Source: Ceratodon purpureus
Lineage: Eukaryota; Streptophyta; Bryopsida; Pseudoditrichales; Ditrichaceae
Reading direction: 5' to 3'
DNA length: 64,000 nt
NCBI GenBank assembly: GCA_014871385.1
Contig: CM026424.1
Span: 7,307,320-7,371,319, forward strand
Below, piece after piece: positions 1 to 12,375 of the stretch; the first letter of the stretch is position 1, and each line of letters begins with the position of its first letter. The translations under genes and the position numbers were made by a program. The notes below the pieces were generated by a model, which was given only the letters and a program-made list of their open reading frames with translations, was not told the origin of the DNA and ran no database searches.

Positions 1-489
1 GAGACAGCTCAACGAGAGCTTGCTGATGAACTTCGCAGTAAAGTTTGCGATGAGTTGATCGAGCGGAGAGACTCTTCAGAGTGGTTTATCGAAGGAGATT
101 TTGACCAGTATGTTGAGCGAATGCGTCAGAGTTCTGTGTGGGGCGGTGAACCAGAGCTCATAATGCTCTCCCATGTACTCGAGTGAGTAAACCTCACCTG
201 GCAAATCCTTTTGTATATCCGGTCATAACTGGTTTGTATTTGAAATTACCTGAGATTTGATACTCACTTTCGTTTCTACGCAGCGACCCTGATGTGGAAG
301 TTGTTTGTTCATTGCAGGATGCCAATTACTGTGTATATGATTGAAGAGAAATTTCCAGGCGGTTTGATTTCCATAGCCGAATATGGTCAGGAGCACAGCA
401 AAATTGATCCGATTCGGGTCCTTTATCATGGATTTGGTCACTACGAGGCCCTGCAGATTCCAAGTAACAATTCAGTCTCAAAGTTGTAG
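1..489 (+). CDS. OTU-domain cysteine protease, C-terminal part (5' end outside window)
   Basis: Only the 3' end of this gene is in the window. Two exons are read, 1-182 and 318-489, joined in frame across a GT-AG intron (donor gtgagt at 183, acceptor ag at 316-317). The product contains WGGEPELIMLSHVLEMPITV, the typical OTU segment before the last strands, then YHGFGHYEAL near the end, which carries the likely catalytic histidine. The catalytic aspartate and cysteine would lie upstream, outside the window. OTU proteins cleave ubiquitin chains, usually in the cytosol or nucleus. The reading frame is open from base 1, so this piece gives no evidence about the gene's start. The OTU assignment is good; the subfamily cannot be decided from about 118 residues. 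Confidence 0.8.
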
Positions 490-2586
490 GTTCCAATCTG
501 TAAACAGGTAGCAAACCATGGCATTATTATAATGCGAAGAGAGTAAGAGCTTAAATTTAGAGCTCATTAGGTACGGAATTTACCTCCGGCGAGATATTCA
601 TTTCATTTGATTTCATTGAAGAGGCCTGATTTGGGCATTATATTCATTCTTTCATTATAATAAGAATTATAGGCTGGTGACCTGCTCATTGCAGTGTCGA
701 GACACCAGTTCTTGTCACGATCTTGTTATTCTCGGATTGGAACTCTCCGGTACTGCTTCTTTTGTCATAGCATACGTTCGAAGTACTCGGATGCCGTAGG
801 TACCCTTGGTTATGAGGAAATGAAACGAAGATATCATATGAGGGAATTAATAACCAGTCTTCTTACTGTCGACACAGTTACATCACAAAACTTACCAACT
901 TTTCCACCTGGTTTGGTTTTAGAGCTTCTTGTAGGAGAACGCTTTCTAGACACTCTGTTTAGGATGATGTGTAGGTGTCATAATTTTTACACATACCCTC
1001 ATAACTGCCCACGAATCTTCCTTGAGCACAAACACAAGTGGACAGTCACTAATTTACAATCATCTGAAAACGTTACTACAGTCCTAAATCGTTTTAAACA
1101 CAGTTTCTGAAATGAAAATCCTGAAAAATATTTCGATTTCAGCTCAAGAAAAACGTTCCAAGCGGCTCCATACTGTTTATGGAACCACACAAAACCAAAA
1201 CGCCAGCTCGATCCTCAACGTACACCAATTCCTGTTTAATGCAAGTATCAGAGTCCAGACAAATTGAACACTCAGCAGCCAGCACTCAGCCACAACCTAA
1301 AAACGGACAGGAAAAATTAAATCAGACACCGAACATCATTCCCGAAGCTCCAACCATAAGCTGAAACATCATTCCAAAAACATTTCCAAAACCGAAATGG
1401 ACATAAAGCTATATGCCTACCAAAAGCTCCATTAAAAAATGATATTGTATTCTTCGTGTGCCTAGACGAGCATGCCACATGCCCAAATATCTGACAAATG
1501 CTTGCAAACCCGGTGGCACCACATGGCAGGGATGACTCAAGTCTCCTCCGAATCTCGCTAAACCACTCACAGAAAGCAACTTGGCTCCAATCCATATGTA
1601 CCACCATGCATCACTGGCTGTGGAGTTTGTGGAAGTCACCGGAGATGGTACGTCACAAGTCTCGAGCATGGTTTCAAGCTTTAGCTTCAAGGTAGACTCG
1701 TTTGAAGCTGCCAGGAGTGGGTGAGGTTGTTTCAATCGGTAGGAAATTTGGGTGCTATCTGGAATGCTCTGGAACGCATCATCCAGTGAGCAGTATCCAA
1801 GGGTTTGTTGAGTAGAGGTTAGCGATTGTTGATGATGTTGTTGTGGATTGAGTTCTTAGCTCTTGGGTTTGCATCTCTGTGTTGTCCATTGAGCTTGAGA
1901 GAGTGGGTTCGTTTGTACTTAAAGTTTCTTGCATCTGTAGTGGGTTAAATTCTTTTGCAAACGATCTGGGGTTTATTGGGTTCCCTCACGTTCTGGATTT
2001 GCAGGGTGTGTGATGACCTTTTGTTTTGTGGCGAAGACAAGAGTATCGTGTATAGATTTTTCTATTGGGTGGTCATCACCTTTGGTTCGCTTGAGCTGCT
2101 TCTACTTTGAGCTGGTGGGACATTATTCAAGTTTGCCCTAATTGGGTGTATGATAGTTTGAAGGTATGTATGACTGCTGATGTCGCTGCCAACAGTTTAG
2201 GGTTACAGACATGGTTAGCTGGAAACCTTTGAACGTAACTGGGATAGTTCACTCGCTGAAAATTGATCCAAAGAGAAACGTGCTTGGCAGTTGCTGGGAC
2301 CACCGCTAGAAGCTCAGGAATTCGGCTTGGTTTGAGCTCACAGTCTGTGCCATTCAGCAGGTTTAGGTTACTTTGCTAGTATTATGCAAGTTTTAACTGG
2401 AACAGTATTTCACTGTGAGACTAAAGCTCAACTTGGTTGTACAGGTCGGTGAATCTGCCACATTAGAAATTCCTAAGTGCCGTAACGACAATTAGAATAT
2501 GGGATGATCAACTTGAGTAGAATGAACTTGTAAGGAATTGAAACGTCAAGAAGCAGAGCTGTTTCTAGACAAGGAAGGCAATTATC
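490..2586. other. Intergenic: OTU 3' UTR and F-box gene upstream region
   Basis: No coding region can be supported here. The first few hundred bases are probably the OTU gene 3' UTR. The G+T-rich stretch from about 1790 to 2540 resembles a long 5' leader for the F-box gene, possibly with a leader intron. Several open frames of 60-140 codons exist (for example 694-1110) but have no recognisable motif or splice partner. Confidence 0.5.
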
Positions 2587-3861
2587 ATGGGGGCCACCAC
2601 CCCACCGGAACAAGGGGAACCTGTTTCCACTTCGGATTCGTGGAGCAGATTACCCGAAGATGTCGTAATTCGAGTGTTGGCCCGGCTGTCAGTGCCACAA
2701 ATGTTCCGAGCCCGCACGGTATGCAAGCAATGGAACTCACTGACCTCAACTCCTGAGTTCGTAAACATGTGTGGCAATGGACAGTACTGTGAGCCCTATT
2801 TTCCAGTTGTAATATCACGTAGGTTCTACATGGGTGACTTAGGGATCTGTATACTAGGAAACGATGAGCAAGGTGGGAATGATCTATTCAGAGTATTCTT
2901 TGGCTACGACCATTCGACAGGCACATGGCAAAGGCTACCACCACTAGACTTCTTACCTCGTGAAGCAAGAGTCCCCGTCGCTGCTGCAGGTGGAATCATA
3001 TGTTTCCGTGGAACATCGAGCCTCTTCCTATGCAATCCAGTGGCGAAGACTTGGGTGGAGCTTCCAGCAATCACCTACAAATGGCCGCCATCAGTCTCCG
3101 TCCACATCCTGGTCGACCAGCCCTCAGGCTCCTACAAAGTGATCATCGTCGGGAAGATACGCCACAACTTTGTATCAGATTCATTTCGAAGCATCGCAAT
3201 CTATGAATCAACCACTAAAGCCTGGAGAGTGGTCGACGCTCAGCACCCATCCAAGGTATTCTTATATGGTCCAACAGCAGCCATCTGTGGAGGCTCAGTA
3301 TACTGCGAGGCAATCTGCCATTGTGGCCAACTAGGTGTGATGGCATATGACATCCAAGCTGAAGCCTGGCAGAAGGTATTGCATGAGATTCCACCAGATG
3401 AACGGGGTGACTATCAGCTTACACAAGTAGTAGAATGTGGTGGCTCCATATACATGGTCCTTGCTCGTGGATTCGGAGGAATCGTCACAGGTGTCTATAT
3501 CCTCAAGCTTGAGGCCCCATCTTCCGACACTCCACATGTGGAACATGACTCCAGTGAGCATTCCAGAACTACTCAACAACCACCTTCCAAGGTATGGAAG
3601 GAGGTCACCAACCTATGCGAAGAACTGCTTGAGGATTTGCGTAACCAGTGGTTCGGTGACGACGATGCAGACATTGTCTGTGTTGGTCATGGTACCCGCA
3701 TTTGCATCTCAGCTGGTGTGAACTTGATTCTGGTGTATGATGTCAAAACAGGATTGTGGAGTAAGGTGCCCACATGTTCTCAGCTCTTCGACCTGGGTGT
3801 GAATTTCAGTGCTGAGCCCATTCATTTTCCCATTGAGCTCCGTTTGAAGTCTTCTGTCTGA
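2587..3861 (+). CDS. F-box protein with kelch/beta-propeller-like C-terminal region
   Basis: Intronless gene of 424 codons. Residues about 18-58 form an F-box (WSRLPEDVVIRVLARL, then CKQWNSL), the part that binds SKP1 in SCF ubiquitin ligases. The rest has repeated WxxLPP, VYCxAI and YDxxxxxW-type motifs with glycine pairs, as in the kelch or F-box-associated propeller domains that select substrates. The ATG follows a purine-rich leader, and no upstream in-frame ATG gives a better start. Length fits the plant F-box/kelch family of 350-450 residues. The substrate cannot be told from sequence. The absence of introns is common in this family. Confidence 0.88.
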   Translation: MGATTPPEQGEPVSTSDSWSRLPEDVVIRVLARLSVPQMFRARTVCKQWNSLTSTPEFVNMCGNGQYCEPYFPVVISRRFYMGDLGICILGNDEQGGNDLFRVFFGYDHSTGTWQRLPPLDFLPREARVPVAAAGGIICFRGTSSLFLCNPVAKTWVELPAITYKWPPSVSVHILVDQPSGSYKVIIVGKIRHNFVSDSFRSIAIYESTTKAWRVVDAQHPSKVFLYGPTAAICGGSVYCEAICHCGQLGVMAYDIQAEAWQKVLHEIPPDERGDYQLTQVVECGGSIYMVLARGFGGIVTGVYILKLEAPSSDTPHVEHDSSEHSRTTQQPPSKVWKEVTNLCEELLEDLRNQWFGDDDADIVCVGHGTRICISAGVNLILVYDVKTGLWSKVPTCSQLFDLGVNFSAEPIHFPIELRLKSSV

Positions 3862-5639
3862 AGTGTTCCATCTCTTTGGGAATCCTCAGGTCATGTAGAG
3901 TCTAGGATTCTCTTCTGGAGTCTTCTGATGTCATCCAGGAGAAACAAACACATACATTTTGTGTGATCAGCGGATTTTATAAAGGATTTTTTCTGACCTG
4001 CACTTCGTTCTGAAAAGTATCATGTTTTGCTTGGTTTGTATAACAAATTGAGTCACTTCAAATTTGATGGCATGTGTACGAGGTAGAAGTTTTATTGCAG
4101 GTATTGATATCACAAAGCACCACAAGGCGAGAGAAATGAATTTTGCAATGGCAGTGTTCTTTGTTGTTATTTTTTAAGCACTGTTTGATTTGATATGCCT
4201 CTTGAATTTTGCGGTCATCTTGTAATCACTTTGAATTTGATTTCTTTATCAAAGATTTTTTTAATATGTTGGTAGATGAGAAAAAAAAGGAAGAACAAGC
4301 TTTTACCAAATTTTCATTCTTTGATGTGGAATATAGTATGTTTAAATACTAAACATATGTAAAACTCTTTAATTAGTCAACATAATTTTTTGACATTGGC
4401 AAAGGTATTGAAGGATTGAAAACTTTGATGTCAATTTCAACTTAATATTCATTTGATGTCCAAATATAGATATTAAAAATCCTACTACTTATTGTTTTTT
4501 AATATAAATCTATTAACATCTAAGTGATAGACGTCTTTATGAGCCATATTGTGAAGGTCTTTTCTTTTCATGAAGATTTCTTTTAGTATAGTGCATTCAT
4601 ATCAAATTTCAAAACTTTTAATTTAATAATCTAGTTCCATAAATGTATTATAAATGATGTACATTACTTTTCACATCAATACAATCATTGTTTTTAAACC
4701 TAGTCTCACATAAGATTACAATCCAATTGAGATTTGATATATACAAATATTCACATTTAATTGTGTTCAAAGAGTTTTTTAAGCTGACTAGTGATCATCC
4801 TATACTTTCTATAAACAATTAGTCTCAACTACAAGTCCAATGAAATATCATTGTTATTAGAGTATACTAAAAATATCATCCAAATAAAATATATTCAACC
4901 AAAACTTTAAACCAGTAGTCTGGAGCCTATCGGCACCGTTGAGGTTACTTTAGAGTTATTATATTCAGAGGTCAAAAAAACTTGATTGTTCTTGTGATTT
5001 GGAGAGAGCTCTAGGAGAGGTGAGGAAACCTCACATGACTAGGGTTACAAATGGTACAGAGCTTACATACCCATACCCCCTATTTCAATATTAACCAATT
5101 TTTTTGTAAAATCGATCTATCGTATTTGTAACTAGCTACCAGTTCTCCCTATTCATTGCATAGAGTGAGCAGTTTGTTTGTATGACAGCAAAAGACTTGC
5201 CTGACCAATGCACATGTTGTATGAAAAAAGTACTCTACACTACACAAGTAACATCCAAAACATGCAGCTGAAACAGAATAACAGGAGCATCAATAAATAA
5301 AATAAATAAAAAAATAATGCTGGCACTGATAAATTTCCAAAACTCAGGAATTAAAAAAAGGGGAAAAAAGAGTTGGATCCAGGGACTGCAAACAAGAGGT
5401 GCACTTTACCAACACAAAGCATAAATTTATCCGAAATATGCCCCAAAAGTGAAGAGGCTGACACCCTTTTTTAGGTACCATCCAGACCGTCCCAAAGCAA
5501 ACAAAAATAATGCTGCTGGCATGATAAGCATAGCCCTCTGGACTGACGTGGCACGGGGTGTTGTGATTGGACACTATTCACACGCTGTTATCGGAGGAGC
5601 TTGCATTGGCTTGCATTGGCTGTGTTCTCACTGGCCTCC

Positions 5640-6000
5640 TTGTTTGTTTCTGGAAGTTATTGTCCCCTGTGATACCTGGGTTATACACGCACTGATACCC
5701 AACTAAAACTACTCCAACACCCTGTAAAAACCACGCGGGTATCTTCCGAGGGACACGACGACAAAGCCGTAATCAGTGGCCACTCGACCAATACCCAACC
5801 GATACCTATACGATACTAGCACATACACACCCAATACCACCCCGATAACCAAGTGATACCCAGCCCCCTCTCCCTAACCCCACCACGCCGAACCCTGCGT
5901 CGAATTCGCCTCGCGCCGACGCAATACTTAGGTCATACTACCCCAATACCACCCCGATACACTTCCAAAACCCCTGTAATAGTCAGGTAATACCCGCGCG
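5640..6000 (+). repeat. Degenerate short repeat (core GATACC / CAATACC)
   Basis: The core NATACY recurs roughly a dozen times in about 360 bases (for example near 5671, 5692, 5802, 5833, 5943, 5956 and 5987), often followed by C-runs. A related stretch lies upstream of SufB at about 56640-56900, including ACCTATA next to GAT and the shared word TGATACCTGGGT. Function is unknown. Confidence 0.4.
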
Positions 6001-6680
6001 CTCCTCCACGCCGGAGCCGGACTCGCAACGAGCTGCGTCGCGACTCCGAGATCCGCAGCGCGACTCCCACGCTCGTCGCGGCGCGAATCGCACGCCCGAA
6101 CGCCGTATATTCGCACCTGCACCTGCAATCTGTCTGTCCACCCCGCCTCGCCCGCCACGGCGAAACCAACTCAACTCACACCAACCTTTGAACTTATTCC
6201 TTCCCCAACATCACCCCATTTCCGCAGCATTTGGAACCAACACAACCGGGTTGTGTCCAATCGTTTCTTAGGTTCCGCAGCGATCGATCTCACTTGGGCG
6301 TGTCCGGAACTCCATCTCCTCGTCCTGGAGCTTCCCTGGATCGATCCAGAAAGCACTGATTGAGCTCCACTCGGTGGAAGTGGAACTGGAAATGAAGCCC
6401 CTTTGAAGAGAAGCGTCGTTTTTTGGTTTCGAGTGTCGTGGGTTGAATGATCACTGATTGTGTCATTGTTTTGGAGAGTAGTGGGTTCGGGTTCGTACGA
6501 AGCTCCTTGCGAACGTGAGTGATGGGTCAGGTTTAGAGAGATTTGGAGCAGGGTGGAGTGTTGGAGGGATTGAGTGTTGGCAGTGTTGGAAGAGGGTGGA
6601 CGTTACATGGGAGGGATATGTGGGTTTTGGTTTTTTTGTTTTAGTTTGATTGGGATGGTGGTTGCTTGTAGTGGATTTTA

Positions 6681-6717
6681 TGTGCTGTGATGTGCTGTGA
6701 TGTGCTGTGATGTGATG
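6681..6717 (+). repeat. 10-bp minisatellite in WAT1 leader region
   Basis: The unit TGTGCTGTGA occurs three times exactly in tandem (6681-6710), followed by a partial fourth copy. It lies about 0.7 kb upstream of the WAT1-related start codon. Confidence 0.9.
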
Positions 6718-7408
6718 TTTTCGGGGGAAAGTTTCCTGCACTTAAGTTGGAGAGGGTCCGATTAGCAGCTGCTCTAGGGCTTTGGATGTTTGTTCCCTGG
6801 TAGTGGAGCTTGGTGATTTGGGAGTAGGAAGGGTTGGTTCGGAATTGGGAGAGGAGTTCGGAGGCATGGAGCGTGTGTGATTTGATGGGTGCCATTGGTG
6901 GGATGCTGGAATTGGGAGAGTTTTGAGAGGAGGTGGAATTGAGCTCTGGGAAGATGCGATAGGAGCAAGGGTTGTTACAGGTGCCAGTCTCTCTTTGCTC
7001 TTGAGATTTCTACTTTCTGTTGGCTATCCTACTTTTTTTGATGACTCTTTGTGTGTTTCTTTACTATTTTTTGTGTGAAAGAGATGAATTGTGAGTTGCA
7101 CGTTGGTGAATCCTTGTGTGAAATGGCACTAGATTTGTATCGTTTATGAGGAGTTTTGTTTTGGAGATTAGCAGCTGAGGAGCGCGACTATGTTAGTTTG
7201 GAATGTTAGATTGACGTTTTTTCGGTTTCAGAAAAAATCCTGAGTTTGTCACGCATGTCACTGCTCTGGTTTTTGAGCATAATTTGCGTGAGCCTTATGT
7301 AGTTTTGCTTAAACGAGGTTCAGAAGTGGAGTCTTGACGCCCTCGTGGGTCCTGGATTCTTTTCACAGGATTTGAGAGGGCAAGTGCGGAAGCTTTGAGG
7401 ATTGCGCA

Positions 7409-10106
7409 ATGGCTGGAGACGCGTGGAAGCCCCACGCAGCATTAGTCTTAGTCCAGCTTAATTATGGTGGTTATCATGTAATCACAAAGCTAGCATTGAG
7501 CGTGGGGATCAACCAACTGGTTTTCTGTGTTCTGCGAGACGTGATTGCGCTGTCGATTTTGGGACCGCTTGCTTACTTTACTGAAAAGTACGTTTTGGTC
7601 TATCACCCTTCTACTTTGGTCATTGCATGAGATGTCCGGTTGATGTTTTGTCATCACTCAAAGTTAGCTGTTGAAGAAGTTACCACAGGGAGCTTGAAGA
7701 TTGTCTCTCCTGGGTTGCTGGTCACTGCCAGTGATGCATGTCTTATTGACGTGTTTTTTGGCATATATTCTATGCTATAGAAGGCACAGGTGGACGGGTT
7801 GTTCATGTGTCATACCCTGCACCTCGATAGTTGTCTTTGCTTCGAGCCCGTCAGTGGTATTGAGGTTTGGTCCCTTTCGATCTAACATCTGGGGGCCGCT
7901 TCGTATTCTTGTTCTAACCTTTTTGGGGGGTTGCAAATGAAGGAGGCAACGACCGCCGATGTCAGCCTACTACTTGTTCTCATTCTTTTTCCTCGGATTA
8001 ACTGGGTGAGTTAACTCTTCCTAGAAGTGCCAAGTTTATAGAGAGTGCAGTGCTTTCGTCGAACAATGGGATTTATTATTTCTTGCTGAAGCCGAATGGG
8101 CTGATATGCTGTTTTTGAATCCTGAATGGTTGATCTTTTTTGGCAGGATATTTGCGAATCAGCTCCTTTTTACACTGGGGCTCAACCTTACATCACCGTT
8201 TTTTGCTGCTGCTATGCAGCCCGCCATTCCTGTTTTCACTTTCGTACTAGCGGTACTGCTTCGGTCAGTTCCTATCTCACTCCTGCCTCGGAGACACGAC
8301 AATGCATGCGTGATGAAATTTTGTTGCATTGAGCGAGGGTCTGGAACAGAATGCGTGATGTTGTAGATGGGAGCTTTGTCTTGTGGTGCTCACGTTTTCC
8401 CTTTCACTACGATGTTGGATAAACTAATATTACCAGCATCGTATTCTGCCATCGTTTAGCCTTCTGGTGTAGAGTTGCATTCTGTTTGAGTGAATGTGGA
8501 TGCCCGTTATTGTTCAACAGGACCGAGACAGTGCACTGGGGACGAATAGATGGCAAAGCAAAAGTTGCGGGAGTGATAGTATGTGTTACTGGTGCAATAT
8601 TTATGGCATTTTACAAGGGCCCTGCTCTTCTTGGCGATGGGTTCTCTGATTTGCATCTACAAGGGGTGGCAATAGCAGGCAAACCTGCTCCCGAGCCTGT
8701 TGGATGGCTTGCAGGCGTTCTTATTGATTTGGGCATTGACCTCTGGCACATTGGTGTCCTTTGCCTGATCGGTAATTGTTTATGCCTGGCATTGTATATT
8801 GTCTATCAGGTAATTACTCATTTTTAATTTCATTTTCTCGAGATGGTTTACTGATTACTTCGATTTGTGCAATTTGCAGTAACATGCAATTTGTACTTTT
8901 GACTCTTTTGAGAAAGTTCACCCTTTTTTTCCCCTGTTGCAGGCTCCATTACTGGCCAGCTATCCTGCCAGTCTCTCTGTGACAGCGTATTCCTATGCAT
9001 TTGGAGCATGTTTCATGTCAATGACTGGATTCTTTTTTGCCAATGATTCAGCTGACTGGAGTTTGACCTGGGGGGAAACTTTCGCCGTATTTTATGCTGT
9101 AAGTGTCTTCTTACATAACCTCTTGGATAGACCTCCCGAGTTTTGCTCATGAATCACGAAATATGCTTTTGATAATTGAAATGACACTGAAGTGCATTAT
9201 TAAATTAGCGAATTGACTGAAGTTTTGTGTTTCCAGATCATGGATGTGCATAATGTAGATGGACGTTGCAATGCTTGTAACTCTCATTTTGTTTCTTTAA
9301 TGAAGCAACATATTTTATTTTTTAAGTAATAAATTTGGAAATTGAAGACATTTTCGTTTTTTTCAGGGGATTGTAGCTTCAGCTGTGAATTATGGACTAC
9401 TGACGTACTCAAACAAGATGGTGGGACCTTCTCTTGTTGCTCTATATATTCCTCTTCAACCAGTGGCTTCATCATTCCTTTCTCGAATCTTTTTGGGGAG
9501 CTCCTTATATTTGGGGAGGTAAGCGCTCAGACATCCCAGGAAATTCTCTTTGTTTAACCATAATCTTGCAGTTCTTAAGATACTTACCTCCTGCGTATAT
9601 TACAAGAGAGTGGATTTTGCTGCTCACAGCGGATACACCATCTCATTGTCCTGGACAATCACACCCCGCTGAGCATCGCGAGTTGGCTGAATGTTTTCAT
9701 TCGTGAACATAGACTTTGCAATATGGACATTAGCGGATTCCTATTTAGCAGAATGCTATTTTCTGGAAGTTGGATGTCAGATGTTATTTCCTGGGATTTA
9801 TTGAGAGCCTGGTAGCAACAGTTTGATTCGCAGTGAGATGTTCTGAACTTTTTGTTTGAGTGATATTGCAGTGTCGTTGGTGGAGCGCTTATCGTGGCAG
9901 GCCTTTACATTGTTATTTGGGGCCGTCAAGAGAGTGAAAAGTACTTGAGTATACCACATCGTCGGTTACCAATTACTCATTCGACTCGAGACGCTTCACT
10001 GACTATAAGCGATCCTCTGCTTAAGGTGCTTAACCACAGAGGACCTTCTACACCTGCAGGCCCTACATTACCTATGTCTAGATCATGGCAGTTTGCCGAT
10101 GAGTAG
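7409..10106 (+). CDS. WAT1-related protein (EamA/UMAMIT-type membrane transporter)
   Basis: Seven exons: 7409-7587, 7943-8005, 8147-8263, 8521-8809, 8943-9098, 9367-9518, 9872-10106. All junctions are GT-AG and phases agree, giving 396 residues. The family (plant drug/metabolite exporters, two EamA domains, ten membrane helices) includes WAT1, a vacuolar auxin transporter, and UMAMIT amino-acid exporters. Family words seen are [17 protein letters not shown] at the N-terminus, the first EamA segment [20 protein letters not shown] in exon 3, and the second-domain segment [20 protein letters not shown] in exon 6, followed by [16 protein letters not shown]. The last exon adds a hydrophilic tail. 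The substrate cannot be inferred. The start is the first ATG with good family alignment. Confidence 0.92.
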
Positions 10107-12375
10107 GAAGTTGTTGTGAACTCATAAATGGAATTTGGTAAATTCCTGTTGAGAGAGTGAGGTCGGGTAAGTGTTTAACTTTTAAGTCACAACGCTTTTA
10201 AAGATACTCATATTGGGACTCTTATTATTAATCCCCTCGTGAATTGAAATGTTACTACCAAGGTATCCTGATCCTTTATTCAAGACAGGTTTCCATGGCA
10301 GCAAACCTCGAAAAGCACTGAGAATTTAGAGGAAAGCTCGTAGTTTCTAACCTTCACATCCTGGTTATATTATAATATTTTACAACGTACGATTAGATTC
10401 CCATCAATTAAACTGGTGGTATGCAGCTTAGTATCAACTGAGGCATATGAGGAGCTTTGTACAGTATTGTTTCATACTAACTGGTTCTATTGAACATGAC
10501 CATTATCCAAGTAGCCGTCCGCTTCTTTCCTTTTAGAAATGGCTTACTTTCTGTGCTTAGATTCTTCGAATGTTTAGCCCCCAGCAAACAAGTTACGAAT
10601 TTCCTGGTCTTAACATGTTACCATTTGCCTTGACCCTGACACTAGACAATAGTTCACTCATGCTAGTTCTAATCCAGATATTATGCTCACTGCATCAAAA
10701 CAGTTGCCGAAAAGATTCCACTAACAAAAGAAATCAGCTCTTGAAAAAGTGAAAGGTGGAGCTGGTAGTTGAGTGTGTCGTCACGAGTTGCTCTTTCTCA
10801 AACGAATTTAGGAAACCTTCAGATTTTGGATGGTATTTCAAAGTAGTGTGTGCCTGACTGTATTTCAATGCAGGGCATGATTTGTTCATTGAAGAAATCG
10901 CATGTATTTGGATGTGGCAGTGAACAGCAGGAGATTCTGGGCAGCTCCCAAGTGAGAGGTGTTGGTGTAACGAAGACGTCTGGGTTGTGTTACCTTGCCT
11001 TTCTGTGTCATCATTCTTTCTGGAATTGGGTCGATTGGATCTCTTCATCATGATTCTTTACAGTAGTGCGTAGTTTTCTCTTTGAGCGTTTAGTTGGGAA
11101 ACCAATCCCTTGTTTTGAGTATTGATCTGAAGCAATAGGAAGTACTGGCATCATAGCGCTGGGCTAGCCTACAGGGAAGAGCCTCGCTTCCTTCTAGAAG
11201 TCGTTTTAATAGGAAACCTTACTTCTCAAAGGTATTCAAGTTATTTGCATTGAAGTGTTGCAGTTAAGCCATGATTGGTTGGCAGCTGCTACATGACCAG
11301 GTACCCCGTTCTGTCAACAGTAAAGAGTGCCTGCGCTTGTCTCTGAAATATGTCTCTGCGTATGGGGAGTTTATGAGTGGACAGTGGTGCAGCAGAATGC
11401 TACAAATGCGCTGCTGGTTACAAGACTGCCCTGCTCACGCGGCTAAATGTCACCAACGTCTGCAACTTGTGTCGTCAGGTGCCACAACACGTAGACAGAG
11501 TAGCATGTGCTCCGTTAGAGGTGAAGGGGTAAGAAGAGTCTGGAACAAGACTAGTAACATGTAAACACTACTGCCACTTTTGTCTCTTCTCATTCCCCGA
11601 TGGAATTGTTGCAACAACATTCTACCTCAGTCGATATAAACGATGCCTTTTTTTTTAATCAAATAAAATACCATGACCTGCACTGACCAGTCATATGGGA
11701 ACATAGAAAGAATAGGAGAGCCTTTCTGACAACTACAAATAATGGAAAACTCAATCTACCATGCCGCGTACTTGCGTACTCTCGTTCCAGGCGTCTCTGA
11801 ACATTTGTTTCACGCCGATTCGTTAAACACTGGTGCCAAATCTGCTGGGTGAAGAGCACTTCAGATGTTAACCCCTCCCCAAAGTATGCAAACAGTTCTG
11901 TGTAAACATGCCGCGCACTCTCTAAGTCTCCCTGTGCATGCAGCCTAAACATTGGCTCTGCAGAGATCTTCACACTGCATGTTAGAAGTCCATACTCTGT
12001 TCTAATGTACCTTTGTACAAAATTGAGCCTCTGCTTATAGCTTGCTAAACTTGAGCTCCGGTTAATCTACGTTTAAGCTTCACAACAATTCCCAACAACA
12101 GGCAAACATTCTGAAGTGGAAACACAATACCGACTCAGAGATGTTTGCTGACGAGAAAACATCAGATAGAAGTATGCTGCCCTCGTCAGATGCACTATAC
12201 AACATGCACAAACATGCTTCTTCTCACTAAATTGGTCAAAATTGTGGATGCTCTCAAATATGAGAATCAAAGTGGCTCACAAACCTCACGTTGAACAGCA
12301 ACATGCAGAAAACGTAGAAGGGTACTATGCTCCGCAACCCTTATTCAGTCATCCCGCAACCAACGTCAACCTGCC
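10107..12375. other. Intergenic between convergent genes
   Basis: This holds the 3' UTR of the WAT1-related gene and, from the other side, the 3' UTR of the small minus-strand gene. A minus-strand frame at 11659-11973 (104 codons, containing DLESARHVYTELFAYFGEGL) reads like protein but has no recognised family or splice partner, so it is left unassigned. Nothing else is supported. Confidence 0.4.

Larger units (their letters stand above)
3862..7408. other. Intergenic: F-box 3' UTR, AT-rich block, WAT1 gene promoter and leader
   Basis: The 3' UTR of the F-box gene probably ends near 4.1 kb. From about 4140 to 5340 the DNA is AT-rich with no coding signal. It turns GC-richer from 5450 on, with a degenerate repeat (5640-6000, listed separately) and a pyrimidine-rich stretch near 6180-6360 that may hold the start of transcription of the WAT1-related gene. 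The leader up to 7408 contains a 10-bp minisatellite. Several overlapping minus-strand frames at 5928-6174 are judged artefacts of the GC-rich sequence. Confidence 0.45.

Noticed and set aside
5928..6174. Three overlapping minus-strand frames of 63-78 codons
   Set aside because: Arg-rich readings of a GC-rich promoter segment in different frames; no motif.
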